A stretch of DNA of 64,000 nucleotides. Source: Paenibacillus auburnensis. Lineage in GTDB: Bacteria > Bacillota > Bacilli > Paenibacillales > Paenibacillaceae. The notes under the pieces were generated by a model. That model saw nothing but the letters and a program-made list of their open reading frames with translations. It was not told the origin of the DNA and searched no databases. Shown here piece after piece: positions 9,642-17,894 of this stretch (positions within the stretch are counted from its first letter, which is position 1; every line of letters begins with the position of its first letter). The stretch is from assembly GCF_927798115.1 (NCBI RefSeq), contig NZ_CAKMMG010000001.1, forward strand, positions 372,001 to 436,000. The letters are read 5' to 3'. The translations under genes and the position numbers were made by a program.

Positions 9642-10849
9642 AGATGAGACGCCTTTGTACTTTTTTACTGGCTGTTTTGCAGCTCCTGCTTCCGCTGGTT
9701 CTTACCGGCTGCTGGGATAGTGTTGAGTTGAACCGGCGGGCAATCGTTTCCGGTGTGGCTATTGACCGGGGGGAAGGAGAGAAGGAGAAGTATGTGGTTT
9801 CCTTTCAGGTCATTGTCGCCGAAGAAATCTCTGGTAAGAACACACGCGGGATCTCACCGGTGGTTCTGTATACAGGGAAGGGCCGGACCATGTTTGAGGC
9901 GCTGGCTAATGCTTCCCGGCAAACCGCCCGCTTCTTATCACTAGGCCATGTCCGGGTTCTGGTCATTTCTGAAAAACTGGCGCGGGAAGGCATTAAGGAT
10001 ATGTTGGATGTGCTTGAACGGGAGAGCGATACCCGGCTTACCAGCCTGATTTTTGTTGCCAAAGGCCAGCCCGCAAGTGAACTCATGTCTACAATGACCG
10101 TGTTCAGTAAAATCCCCGCCAATGATCTGGTCGAGAAGCTTGAAACAACCTCGAAGCAGTTCGGCTACAATTTCCGGATGGAAGTGGATGATGTAATCAG
10201 AGGTATTCAGCTCAGAGGCGGCGGTCCGGTGATCAACGGGGTGTTTACCGACGGGAGCCGGGAGAAGGCAGATAGTAACGATAATTTTAAGACAATTGTT
10301 CCACATGCGATCCTGAAGGTATCGGAGCTGGCAGCTTTTAAGGATGATAAGTTAAAGGGCTGGATCAAGGGGGATGCTGCGCTGGGCACCGTGCTCCTGC
10401 ACAACAAAATCAAGGAATATCCTGTGGTCATCAGTCATCCTCAAGGCGGCTATATTGCTTTTAATGTGTATCAGTCCCAGGTCAGGCTGACGGTAGCGGC
10501 CAAAGATCCCGAGCACCCTGTTTTCACAGTGAAAATCAGCCAGCAGGTTTCGATCAAAGAAAATGCCAATGAGCTAAACTTGATCTCTCCGGCAACAGTC
10601 GTGGATTTATCGTCACACGTGATTAAGGATACCACCAGAAAAATTAAAGATGCGATCGATACAGCCAGGAAGTACAACAGTGATTATCTGGGATTTGGAG
10701 AAGCGATGGAGCGGGAAAATCCGCAGGGCTGGAAAAAAGTGATGAAACACTGGGAGGATATTTTTGCGGATTGCGAATATAAAATTGAGGCAGATGCAGT
10801 GATCAGACATACCGATATGCGGAGCAACTCGTTTCAGGTGAATCCGTAG
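9638..10849 (+). CDS. Ger(x)C-family spore germination lipoprotein, C subunit (GerKC-like)
   Basis: A 403-residue C subunit of a GerA-type receptor, attached to the outer face of the inner spore membrane as a lipoprotein. The signal peptide is hydrophobic and ends in LTGC with the modified cysteine at C25, followed by WDSVELNRR, the standard start of mature Ger(x)C proteins. The three-domain body is typical in length; YNSDYLGFGEAMERENP-type sequence near the end is the conserved C-terminal domain. GTG 9638 overlaps the gerKA stop codon (GTGA), with AAGGAGAGG upstream; ATG 9644 is an alternative. Translational coupling with the A subunit is likely. Confidence 0.92.
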   Translation: MKMRRLCTFLLAVLQLLLPLVLTGCWDSVELNRRAIVSGVAIDRGEGEKEKYVVSFQVIVAEEISGKNTRGISPVVLYTGKGRTMFEALANASRQTARFLSLGHVRVLVISEKLAREGIKDMLDVLERESDTRLTSLIFVAKGQPASELMSTMTVFSKIPANDLVEKLETTSKQFGYNFRMEVDDVIRGIQLRGGGPVINGVFTDGSREKADSNDNFKTIVPHAILKVSELAAFKDDKLKGWIKGDAALGTVLLHNKIKEYPVVISHPQGGYIAFNVYQSQVRLTVAAKDPEHPVFTVKISQQVSIKENANELNLISPATVVDLSSHVIKDTTRKIKDAIDTARKYNSDYLGFGEAMERENPQGWKKVMKHWEDIFADCEYKIEADAVIRHTDMRSNSFQVNP

Positions 10850-10863
10850 AGCAGGGGGACAAA

Positions 10864-11964
10864 ATGGGAAAGGTTAAGATCGGATTGCTACAGTTTTTCA
10901 CTTTAACCGTGCTGTTTGAGCTGGGGACGGCGCTTGTTGTCAATCTGGGCATGAACGCCGGCAGGGACGCATGGATGTCCATTCTGATTGGCTGTCTTGC
11001 AGGGCTGGTCATGTTTTGGGGGTATGTTTATTTGTACCGGAAGCACCCGGACATGCCTTTCACGGCCTATACCCGCAAACTGCTTGGCACAACAGCCGGC
11101 ACACCAGTCGCGGTAATGTATATTGTTTTATATATGAATTTGGCAGGCCGAGATCTGCGTGACGGAAGCACGATGCTCGCGATGGCTACAATGCATAACA
11201 CACCTCTCTTTATCCTAAGTATGCTGATGATTTTATCCAGTGCTTATGTGCTGCACAAGGGTCTCGAGGTACTCACAAGGACGTCGCTGATGTTCACCAT
11301 AATCGTCCTGCTGATCGGTGTATTTAGCCTGCTTTTGCTGATTCTGTCCGGTTCAATCAAACTTTTTCGGCTGCTTCCTGTTCTGGAGAACGGGATCGGG
11401 CCGGTGATGGATTCCGTTGTTCATCAGAATTATATGTTTCCGTTCGGTGAAATGATTTGCTTTACGATGCTGATGCCTTATCTGTCTGATGTCAAAAAAG
11501 GACCGTGGGTTATTGCGGCAGGTATGCTGATATCCGCTCTGCTGCTCAGCGCTACCATGGCCCTTAATATATCGGTGCTTGGGGCAGATATCGTGGAGCG
11601 TTCCCCGCTGCCGCTGATGCCGACCATCAGCAAGATCTCGATCTCGGATTTTATCCAGCGGGTTGACATTTTTGTAGTAATGGTGCTGATTATTGGTGTC
11701 TTTTTCAAAGTGTCTGTCTTCTTCGCGGCTGCACTAATCGGTATTTCCGAATTGTTCAATCTTCCATACCGGAGAATGGTGTATCCTGTTACGCTGATGA
11801 TTCTGTTTACTTCTATGCTTGATGCCCGCAGTTTCACTGAACATCTGAACGAAGGCGGAAGACTCCTGTACACGGTCTATCCGCTGTTTATGATTGTTAT
11901 TCCGGTTATTCTGATCATTGTTACTGCAATACGAAGTTACTTTTCGGCGCCCCGGCCGGGCTGA
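10864..11964 (+). CDS. GerAB/GerKB-family germination permease, B subunit
   Basis: A 366-residue integral membrane protein with about ten predicted helices, of the endospore germination permease family within the APC superfamily. The family's B subunit binds the germinant (known for GerBB/GerKB). Helix 1 contains QFFTLTVLFELGTALVV-type sequence as in other GerAB proteins, and the central FPFGEMICF segment is characteristic. It follows the C subunit after 14 bp with AGCAGGGGG as ribosome binding site. With the two upstream genes it completes one A-C-B receptor operon. The 3' end overlaps the 3' end of a small convergent gene by 28 bp. Confidence 0.92.
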   Translation: MGKVKIGLLQFFTLTVLFELGTALVVNLGMNAGRDAWMSILIGCLAGLVMFWGYVYLYRKHPDMPFTAYTRKLLGTTAGTPVAVMYIVLYMNLAGRDLRDGSTMLAMATMHNTPLFILSMLMILSSAYVLHKGLEVLTRTSLMFTIIVLLIGVFSLLLLILSGSIKLFRLLPVLENGIGPVMDSVVHQNYMFPFGEMICFTMLMPYLSDVKKGPWVIAAGMLISALLLSATMALNISVLGADIVERSPLPLMPTISKISISDFIQRVDIFVVMVLIIGVFFKVSVFFAAALIGISELFNLPYRRMVYPVTLMILFTSMLDARSFTEHLNEGGRLLYTVYPLFMIVIPVILIIVTAIRSYFSAPRPG

Positions 11965-12194
11965 GAGCCGCGTATCCAATAGATGGCATCCGGAATGATA
12001 AGGCATAACAGCATAACGGAGGCAGCCAGCTTCTCCGAGGCAGTATAGAGCAGATAGTTGAGAATATAGCCGATGTTATTTATCCCATATCCGAACAGCC
12101 AGTCGTTCAGGTAAAGATACAGCAGTGAAAGTACTGATAGTAAAAGGATCGCAATGTACTTGCGGAGCAGGAGCTTACGGGTTTTCTTTTTCAA
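11937..12194 (-). CDS. small hydrophobic membrane protein of unknown function
   Basis: An 85-residue predicted membrane protein that I do not recognise. It begins with a strongly basic stretch (MKKKTRKLLLRK), has one clear membrane helix (YIAILLLSVLSLLYLYL) and a second hydrophobic region (about 45-72), and ends in a charged tail, which suits a small two- or three-helix protein. The start is TTG with GAAAGGA about 9 bp upstream on the minus strand. It converges with the germination operon and overlaps its last gene by 28 bp. Amino-acid composition and the basic N-terminus support a real gene, but no family assignment is possible. Confidence 0.55.
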   Translation of the reverse strand: MKKKTRKLLLRKYIAILLLSVLSLLYLYLNDWLFGYGINNIGYILNYLLYTASEKLAASVMLLCLIIPDAIYWIRGSQPGRGAEK

Positions 12195-12321
12195 CCAAAA
12201 CAGTCCTTTCCGGGTGATTAAGACTAGTATGAATCATTTCCTGGACTGCCATGCAAAGCCGGGTCCGGCGAGGGACTGCTTTTGCGCTATGAATGCTTAT
12301 CATCCATCCCGATTTATGTTA

Positions 12322-12340
12322 CATTAGTATGAAACTAATG
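12322..12340. promoter_or_regulatory. perfect palindrome upstream of the yitJ-like gene (possible operator)
   Basis: CATTAGT-ATGAA-ACTAATG is a 7-5-7 perfect inverted repeat ending 24 bp before the GTG start. TTACAT overlapping its left end and CAGTAT 17 bp later could be a weak promoter, putting the palindrome in the spacer. The regulator is unknown. Confidence 0.45.
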
Positions 12341-12363
12341 ACAGTATAGGGGAGGTTCTTGCG

Positions 12364-14238
12364 GTGAAGCCGGATTTGCGCTCTGCATGGAAGAATAACG
12401 TGTTGGTCGGAGACGGAGCGATGGGAACTTTTTTATATCAGAAAGGCTTCCCTGTCGGGATCTCTTATGAAGAATTAAATCTAACCTCTCCAGAGGTCAT
12501 TGAGGATGTGCACCGCAGCTATATTGAAGCGGGGGCGGTGCTGCTGGAGAGCAACACGTACTCGGCCAATTATGATAAGCTGTCCAAGTTTGGCCTTGAG
12601 GCCAAGGTGGAGGAGATAAACCGTGCCGGTGTACGGATAGCCCGGCATGCCGCCGGTGATACCGGATATGTTGTCGGTGCGGTAGGCTCGATTCGTGCCG
12701 GTAAGCGTGCGAACCTGTCCAGCTCGGAGCTGAAACGGTTTTATGCTCAGCAGTTTTCAGCGCTGCTTGAAGAGCAGCCGGACGGTATCCTGCTGGAAAC
12801 TTTCTATGATGTGGAGGAGCTGCATCTGGCGCTAAGAGCGGTCCGTAAGCTCAGCGGTCTTCCGGTAATCTGCCAGCTGGCTGTGGATGAAACAGCACGT
12901 ACACTTGACGGCTTAACATTGCCTGAGGCTTTTCGGATTCTGGAGCAGGACGGGGCAGACATCATCGGCTTCAACTGCCGTACCGGACCAAACGGAATCA
13001 AGCGGGCTTTAAAATCACTGCAGGGAAGTCTTACACTGCCCGCTTCGGTATATCCTAATGCCGGTATCGCTGATTATGTGGACGGGCAATACCGCTACGG
13101 CGCATCACCGGAATATTTTGGCCAGATGGCCCCGGTGTTTGCCGATATGGGCTGCCGGATTATCGGCGGATGCTGCGGTACTACACCGCAGCATATCGCT
13201 GAAATTTCTGCAGCGCTGCGCGGATATGTTCCGCAGCCGCTGCCGGAGCCGGCGGTGAAGCGAAGCACAGAGAGTATTACGGTGCATGAGCCTCTCGGGG
13301 AAGACAGGGACCGGAACGGCGGCGAACCGAATCTGGTCGATCTGGTCAAGGAGCGCCATACCGTGATTGTAGAACTGGACCCTCCGCGGGATCTGGATAT
13401 CACCAAGTTTATGAAGGGTGCTGAAGCGCTGCGCAGAGCGGGCGCTGATGCGTTGACACTGGCCGATAATTCCCTGGCCGTGACCCGGATGAGCAACATG
13501 GCGCTCGGATCTCTGGTACAGACCCGTACCGGACTACGCCCCCTGGTCCATGTTGCCTGCCGTGACCGCAATCTAATCGGAACGCAATCCCATCTGATGG
13601 GCTTCGATGCGCTGGGGATTGACCATGTGCTGGCTGTGACCGGAGATCCGGCGAGGTTCGGCGATTTACCGGGGTCCAGCTCGATTTACGATCTGACCTC
13701 CTTCGAGATCATCCGGATGATTAAGCAGCTCAACGACGGCATTGCTTTTTCCGGCAAACCGCTCAAGCAGAAGGCGAAATTTGTGATCGGGGCTGCTTTT
13801 AATCCGAATGTGAAACATTTGGACAAGGCAGTAGAACGTCTGGAGAAGAAAATCGCCTCAGGCGCTGACTATATTATGACTCAGCCCGTGTATGATCCAG
13901 AGCTGATTGCCCGCATTGCCAAAGCCACCGAACATCTGGATATTCCAATCTTCCTCGGGATTATGCCGCTGGCGAGCGGCCGTAATGCTGAATATCTGCA
14001 TAATGAAGTGCCTGGAATTCAGCTCTCGGACGAAGTGCGCAGACGTATGCAGGGACTTGAAGGAGAGACTGGCCGCGCGGAAGGTGTAGCTATAGCTAAA
14101 GAGCTGCTGGATGCAGCGACAGCACATTTTAACGGGATCTATTTAATGACACCTTTCATGTTCTATGATATGAGTGTGCAGCTGCTGGAATATATTTGGA
14201 CGAAGCAAGGACGCAAATTGTCCCCCTTGTTTCGGTAG
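12364..14238 (+). CDS. yitJ: bifunctional homocysteine S-methyltransferase / methylenetetrahydrofolate reductase (YitJ-like)
   Basis: A 624-residue two-domain enzyme of one-carbon metabolism and methionine synthesis. Residues about 1-290 form a homocysteine S-methyltransferase barrel with GDGAMGTFL at the start and the zinc ligands C205 (GFNCRTG) and C270/C271 (GGCCGT). From about 325 a FAD-dependent methylenetetrahydrofolate reductase domain follows (VELDPPRDLD, VTGDPARFGD, ADYIMTQPVYD). The start is GTG with AGGGGAGG 8 bp upstream. In B. subtilis yitJ is controlled by a SAM riboswitch; I find no such element here, but a perfect palindrome precedes the gene (12322-12340). It sits just before the conserved yicC-remA-gmk run. 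Confidence 0.93.
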   Translation: MKPDLRSAWKNNVLVGDGAMGTFLYQKGFPVGISYEELNLTSPEVIEDVHRSYIEAGAVLLESNTYSANYDKLSKFGLEAKVEEINRAGVRIARHAAGDTGYVVGAVGSIRAGKRANLSSSELKRFYAQQFSALLEEQPDGILLETFYDVEELHLALRAVRKLSGLPVICQLAVDETARTLDGLTLPEAFRILEQDGADIIGFNCRTGPNGIKRALKSLQGSLTLPASVYPNAGIADYVDGQYRYGASPEYFGQMAPVFADMGCRIIGGCCGTTPQHIAEISAALRGYVPQPLPEPAVKRSTESITVHEPLGEDRDRNGGEPNLVDLVKERHTVIVELDPPRDLDITKFMKGAEALRRAGADALTLADNSLAVTRMSNMALGSLVQTRTGLRPLVHVACRDRNLIGTQSHLMGFDALGIDHVLAVTGDPARFGDLPGSSSIYDLTSFEIIRMIKQLNDGIAFSGKPLKQKAKFVIGAAFNPNVKHLDKAVERLEKKIASGADYIMTQPVYDPELIARIAKATEHLDIPIFLGIMPLASGRNAEYLHNEVPGIQLSDEVRRRMQGLEGETGRAEGVAIAKELLDAATAHFNGIYLMTPFMFYDMSVQLLEYIWTKQGRKLSPLFR

Positions 14239-14255
14239 TAATAATCAATTACAAT
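14227..14255 (+). promoter_or_regulatory. candidate sigma-A promoter of yicC
   Basis: TTGTTT (14227-14232), a 17-bp spacer and TACAAT (14250-14255) lie across the end of yitJ. Transcription would start near 14262, giving a very short leader before the TTG start at 14277. Confidence 0.45.
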
Positions 14256-14276
14256 AGTGTAATGGATGTGATTCCG

Positions 14277-15173
14277 TTGTCATTTAGCATGACCGGATAC
14301 GGTCAATCATCCCTGCAATTCGGCGGTTACAAGATAACGTTCGAAGTCAAATCGGTGAATAACCGTTACTGCGAAGTTGTGCTGCGGATGCCCCGGGATT
14401 GGACGGTTTATGAGGATATGCTGCGACGAATAGTTCAAAGCCATATCAAACGGGGACGGGTAGATGTCATCATTAATAGGGAAGTCACTGAAGAAGCTGC
14501 TTCCTTACAGGTTTTGAACCGTAATGCGGTGAAGTCCTACCTGAAGTCAGCGGAAGTGCTGAAGGATGAGTTCGGGCTGCCGGGAGAGTTGACTTTACGT
14601 GATATACTTTCTATGCCCGGGGTTATGGAACTTAAGGACGGGCCGGCGGACGAAACGTCCGGTTCTTCCGATGAGTGCTCCGAGATGCTTGCACGGGGAT
14701 TGACGCAGAGCCTGCAGTCGCTGCTCCAGATGCGTGCCCGTGAAGGAAGCTATCTTGCTGCTGATCTGTTCAGCAGGCTTGGCCATCTTGAAGAGCTTCA
14801 GGCTAGAATGGCTGCACTTGCCCCCGCTGTTGTCAGTGAATACCGTGACAAGCTAAGGCTGCGGCTAAGTGAACTGAATGACGGAACGTTCCCTTTTGAA
14901 GAGCATAAATTCGGAATGGAAATTGCTATCTTTGCCGACCGCTGTAACATTGATGAAGAGCTTACCCGGCTGTACAGTCATTTTGAACAATGCAGGACTC
15001 TGCTGAACGGAAGCGAGCCGGCAGGACGCAAACTGGACTTTCTCATCCAGGAGATGAACAGGGAGACGAATACAATCGGGTCGAAATGCAATCATCTGAC
15101 TCTGGTGAACCTCACGCTTGAGATGAAGGCTGAGCTGGAGAAGATTCGTGAGCAAGCGGCGAATATTGAATAA
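14277..15173 (+). CDS. YicC-family endoribonuclease
   Basis: A 298-residue YicC/YloC-family protein; the family has endoribonuclease activity on structured RNA (shown for E. coli YicC and B. subtilis YloC). The N-terminus SMTGYGQ and the C-terminal GRKLDFLIQEMNRETNTIGSK-type motif (residues in the last 50) are the two family hallmarks. I choose TTG at 14277, giving MSFSMTGYG, because GGATGTGAT just upstream matches the anti-Shine-Dalgarno sequence with 7-bp spacing; ATG 14262 is possible, while the earliest in-frame ATG lies inside yitJ. It is first in the conserved yicC-remA-gmk-rpoZ-coaBC-priA cluster. Confidence 0.9.
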   Translation: MSFSMTGYGQSSLQFGGYKITFEVKSVNNRYCEVVLRMPRDWTVYEDMLRRIVQSHIKRGRVDVIINREVTEEAASLQVLNRNAVKSYLKSAEVLKDEFGLPGELTLRDILSMPGVMELKDGPADETSGSSDECSEMLARGLTQSLQSLLQMRAREGSYLAADLFSRLGHLEELQARMAALAPAVVSEYRDKLRLRLSELNDGTFPFEEHKFGMEIAIFADRCNIDEELTRLYSHFEQCRTLLNGSEPAGRKLDFLIQEMNRETNTIGSKCNHLTLVNLTLEMKAELEKIREQAANIE

Positions 15174-15223
15174 CATGAATCTGTATACGCAAAGATGTAA
15201 CTTATGGGGGGAACAACCGGAAC

Positions 15224-15484
15224 ATGGCAATTAAATTAATCAACATCGGCTTTGGGAATATCGTATCGGCCAACCGTATTATTTCCATTGTCAGCCCGGA
15301 ATCTGCACCGATTAAACGTATTATCCAGGAAGCGAGAGACCGGCATATGCTGATTGACGCTACCTATGGCCGCCGGACGCGGGCCGTCATTATCACAGAC
15401 AGCGACCATGTCATTCTGTCGGCCGTTCAGCCGGAGACTGTGGCACACCGCTTATCCAGCAAAGATGACGATAACGACGAATAA
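15224..15484 (+). CDS. remA: RemA (DUF370) extracellular matrix regulator
   Basis: An 86-residue DUF370 protein. In B. subtilis RemA is a small DNA-binding protein that activates biofilm matrix and osmoprotection genes. The near-invariant core is visible: [13 protein letters not shown], then [25 protein letters not shown] and a final [13 protein letters not shown]. Its normal place just upstream of gmk is kept. Strong GGGGGGAA-type ribosome binding site. Whether it controls matrix genes in this organism is inference from the family. Confidence 0.95.
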   Translation: MAIKLINIGFGNIVSANRIISIVSPESAPIKRIIQEARDRHMLIDATYGRRTRAVIITDSDHVILSAVQPETVAHRLSSKDDDNDE

Positions 15485-15502
15485 CAACAATTGGAGTGTA
15501 CT

Positions 15503-16072
15503 ATGTCAAAAGGATTGCTGATCATTTTATCCGGACCTTCCGGCGTTGGCAAAGGCACAGTGTGTACAGCACTACGGCCGAAAATGCCCGAGCTTGTCTA
15601 TTCCGTTTCCGCCACCACCCGTAGTCCGCGTGAAGGCGAAGAGAACGGTGTCAATTATTTTTTCAAGAGCAGAGAGCAGTTTGCGGCGATGATTGAAGCC
15701 GACCAGCTGCTGGAGTATGCGGAGTACGTAGGCAATTATTACGGTACTCCGCGTGATTTTGTGGAGCGGACACTTGAGAGCGGAAGAGATATTATTCTGG
15801 AAATCGAGGTTCAGGGAGCACTCAAAGTCAAAGAGAAATTTCCCGAAGGAATCTTCGTATTCCTGCTGCCGCCATCGATGGACGAACTCAAGGACCGTAT
15901 CCGCGGGCGCGGTACGGAGCATCCTGATGTGATTAACCACCGTATGTCTGTAGCGGAGGATGAGATTGGCCTGATCCGGCATTACGACTACGCCGTAGTG
16001 AATGATGAGATTGATCTCGCCTGCAAGCGCATAGAAAGCATTATTATCGCCGAACATTGTAAGGTAAGATGA
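15503..16072 (+). CDS. gmk: guanylate kinase
   Basis: Gmk phosphorylates GMP to GDP with ATP in the cytosol. It is 189 residues, normal for the family. The P-loop [10 protein letters not shown] starts at residue 10; the GMP-binding segment [13 protein letters not shown] and the [14 protein letters not shown] region are present. I place the start at ATG 15503 with TTGGAGTG upstream, rather than the TTG at 15491 within that ribosome binding site. It lies between remA and rpoZ, as in most Firmicutes. Confidence 0.95.
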   Translation: MSKGLLIILSGPSGVGKGTVCTALRPKMPELVYSVSATTRSPREGEENGVNYFFKSREQFAAMIEADQLLEYAEYVGNYYGTPRDFVERTLESGRDIILEIEVQGALKVKEKFPEGIFVFLLPPSMDELKDRIRGRGTEHPDVINHRMSVAEDEIGLIRHYDYAVVNDEIDLACKRIESIIIAEHCKVR

Positions 16073-16126
16073 TATGCACTACAAGAATGGATTATATTTA
16101 CAGTAAAAGATGAAGAGGTGTCTTAC

Positions 16127-16327
16127 GTGCTATATCCATCTATTGATGAAATGATGACTAAGGTTGACAGCAAGTACTCGCTGGTTGTCGCTGCAGCCCG
16201 CCGGGCAAGAGCACTCCGCGAAGGCGGTAAAACGGATGTTAAATCGCCGAAATCGCACAAATTCGTTGGTGTGGCACTGGAAGAAATCTATGAAGACCGC
16301 ATTGTTGTAACCCGCGGCGAAGAATAG
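16127..16327 (+). CDS. rpoZ: RNA polymerase omega subunit
   Basis: A 66-residue omega subunit that helps assemble and stabilise RNA polymerase by binding the beta-prime C-terminus. The conserved core YPSIDEMM...[16 protein letters not shown], followed by [13 protein letters not shown], is clear. GTG 16127 has GAAGAGGTG as ribosome binding site; a GTG at 16118 would lie inside that site and is rejected. It follows gmk after 54 bp. Downstream lies a 335-bp gap with hairpin repeats and a terminator before coaBC. Confidence 0.95.
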   Translation: MLYPSIDEMMTKVDSKYSLVVAAARRARALREGGKTDVKSPKSHKFVGVALEEIYEDRIVVTRGEE

Positions 16328-16333
16328 TCCGGG

Positions 16334-16415
16334 AAGCCTGCTATGCCTACAGTAGAAACGGTCACCGCCAGCTTCATTTGCGGCGCAGCCGTTTCTTCTT
16401 CTGTTAGCAGGGCTT
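16334..16415. repeat. dispersed palindromic repeat, copy A
   Basis: A nested palindrome just after rpoZ: AAGCCTGCTA pairs with TAGCAGGGCTT (one bulge), inside it GAAACGG (16355-16361) pairs with CCGTTTC (16389-16395), and CCGC pairs with GCGG around the loop. It shares GCGNCGCAGCCGTTTCTTCTT with copy B at 16528-16581 and AGAAACG...CGTTTCTTCTT with copy C at 50105-50191. Confidence 0.6.
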
Positions 16416-16458
16416 GTATTGTATAATGGTATATGTAGCCCGTGCAGGGCTGATCCTG

Positions 16459-16483
16459 ACAACCGGAAGGTTGTTATTTTTTT
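16459..16483 (+). terminator. intrinsic terminator downstream of rpoZ
   Basis: ACAACC-GGAA-GGTTGT forms a 6-bp stem with a GNRA tetraloop, directly followed by TATTTTTTT. It lies between palindromic repeat copies A and B. Confidence 0.75.
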
Positions 16484-16527
16484 AAGAATCAGTTGATTTT
16501 TAGTGATATTGATTACCTGAATGTCCC

Positions 16528-16581
16528 GCAAGAAACGGGTGCCGTCCTTTGCCTAAAGGCGACGCAGCCGTTTCTTCTTGC
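16528..16581. repeat. dispersed palindromic repeat, copy B
   Basis: GCAAGAAACGG (16528-16538) pairs with CCGTTTCTTCTTGC (16568-16581, three extra bases); an inner CCTTT-GCCT-AAAGG hairpin fills the middle. It shows the same outer arms as copies A and C, with a different interior. Confidence 0.6.
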
Positions 16582-16661
16582 CGGAATATGAAGTCATAAG
16601 GATATCTTTTTTCATAGCCGGTTCATGTGCTTCTTACAGGTTTGGAACAGGGGGGATTAAG

Positions 16662-17894
16662 TTGAACAGCTTACAAGGCAAAACCATCATCCTTGGTGTT
16701 ACAGGAGGGATCGCTGCCTATAAGGCGGCGGCCTTGACCAGCAAGCTAGCCCAAAAAGGAGCCGAGGTTCATGTCATTATGACGTCTTCGGCCAAGCAGT
16801 TTATTACCGAACTGACGTTTCAGTCGCTGTCCAAACAGCGGGTGTATAGTGATACCTTCCAGGAACGCGACCCGGCTTCAATTTCTCATATAGATCTTGC
16901 CGGTTCTGCTGATCTGGTTCTGATTGCTCCGGCAACGGCCAATATTATTGGTAAAATGGCGCATGGACTGGCCGATGATATGCTGTCCACCACGCTTCTT
17001 GCAACTACAGCGCCAGTTATGGTCGCACCGGCAATGAATGTTCATATGTACCAGCATCCGGCGGTAATCAGCAATATGAACACACTTGCCGCCCGTGGTG
17101 TGAAGTTTATTGAACCGGGCGAAGGCCTGCTCGCCTGCGGTTATGTGGGCAAAGGGAGGCTGGAGGAGCCGGAAACGATTGTCCGTGTGGTGGAGGATTT
17201 CTTTACTCTCCAGGCTGTCAATGTAAAGGGACCTTTAGCCGGTAAAAAAGTGATTGTTACCGCCGGTGGAACGGTAGAACGGATTGATCCGGTCCGCTAT
17301 ATCTCTAATGATTCTTCCGGTAAAATGGGCTTTGCCATTGCCCGTGCCGCACGGGCAATGGGTGCGGAGGTTACCCTGATTGCTGCCCGGACCGATGAAA
17401 CGCCGCCGCAGGATCCTGAGATCACGTTAATCCGGGTGGAATCAGCGCAGTCCATGCTGGAGGCCGTCACCAGCCGGTGGGCTGAGTGCGATATTCTGAT
17501 CAAAGCTGCCGCAGTGGCTGATTACCGTCCGATGCACAGTGCTGACTCGAAAATTAAAAAAAGCGGAGATACGATGACGCTTGAACTGGTCAAGACAACC
17601 GATATTCTGGAGACTCTGGGGAAAATGAAAGACGGCCAGTTCCTGGTCGGATTTGCCGCTGAAACAGGCAACGCCGAATATTATGCAAAGGATAAGCTGG
17701 TCCGCAAAAATCTGGATCTTATCGTGGCTAATGATGTGTCCACTGAAGGCGCCGGCTTCGGCACGGATACCAACATTGTATCTATCTACGATGCCGGGGG
17801 ACTGGTGCTGGATCTACCTTTGAGCTCAAAAGATGAAGTTGCGCGCCGTCTGCTGACCCTGGCGGCAGAGCGTATATCCGGGGTAGCCTTGTAA
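16662..17894 (+). CDS. coaBC: bifunctional phosphopantothenoylcysteine decarboxylase / phosphopantothenate-cysteine ligase
   Basis: A 410-residue CoaBC that makes 4'-phosphopantetheine in coenzyme A synthesis. The N-terminal FMN-dependent CoaC flavoprotein has GVTGGIAAYKA, APATANIIGKMAHGLADD and the PAMNVHMYQHPAV motif. The C-terminal CoaB ligase begins near 190 with KVIVTAGGTVERIDPVRYISN and later KAAAVADYRP. I choose the TTG at 16662 (MNSLQGKT) behind ACAGGGGGGATT; a start at 16578 would lie in the palindromic repeat and add an unrelated hydrophobic tail. The stop overlaps the priA start by one base (TAATG), so translation is probably coupled. Confidence 0.95.
   Translation: MNSLQGKTIILGVTGGIAAYKAAALTSKLAQKGAEVHVIMTSSAKQFITELTFQSLSKQRVYSDTFQERDPASISHIDLAGSADLVLIAPATANIIGKMAHGLADDMLSTTLLATTAPVMVAPAMNVHMYQHPAVISNMNTLAARGVKFIEPGEGLLACGYVGKGRLEEPETIVRVVEDFFTLQAVNVKGPLAGKKVIVTAGGTVERIDPVRYISNDSSGKMGFAIARAARAMGAEVTLIAARTDETPPQDPEITLIRVESAQSMLEAVTSRWAECDILIKAAAVADYRPMHSADSKIKKSGDTMTLELVKTTDILETLGKMKDGQFLVGFAAETGNAEYYAKDKLVRKNLDLIVANDVSTEGAGFGTDTNIVSIYDAGGLVLDLPLSSKDEVARRLLTLAAERISGVAL

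Noticed and set aside
12229..12327. 32-codon ORF beginning MNHFLDC upstream of yitJ
   Set aside because: Weak ribosome binding site, unusual composition with three cysteines, and its end overlaps the palindrome; not supported as a gene.
12195..12363. SAM riboswitch expected before a yitJ-like gene
   Set aside because: I find none of the conserved core pairings of the S-box class and no terminator hairpin; only a short palindrome.
16334..16581. possible CRISPR array
   Set aside because: Only two imperfect copies with different interiors and no regular spacing or cas genes; better explained as dispersed palindromes.
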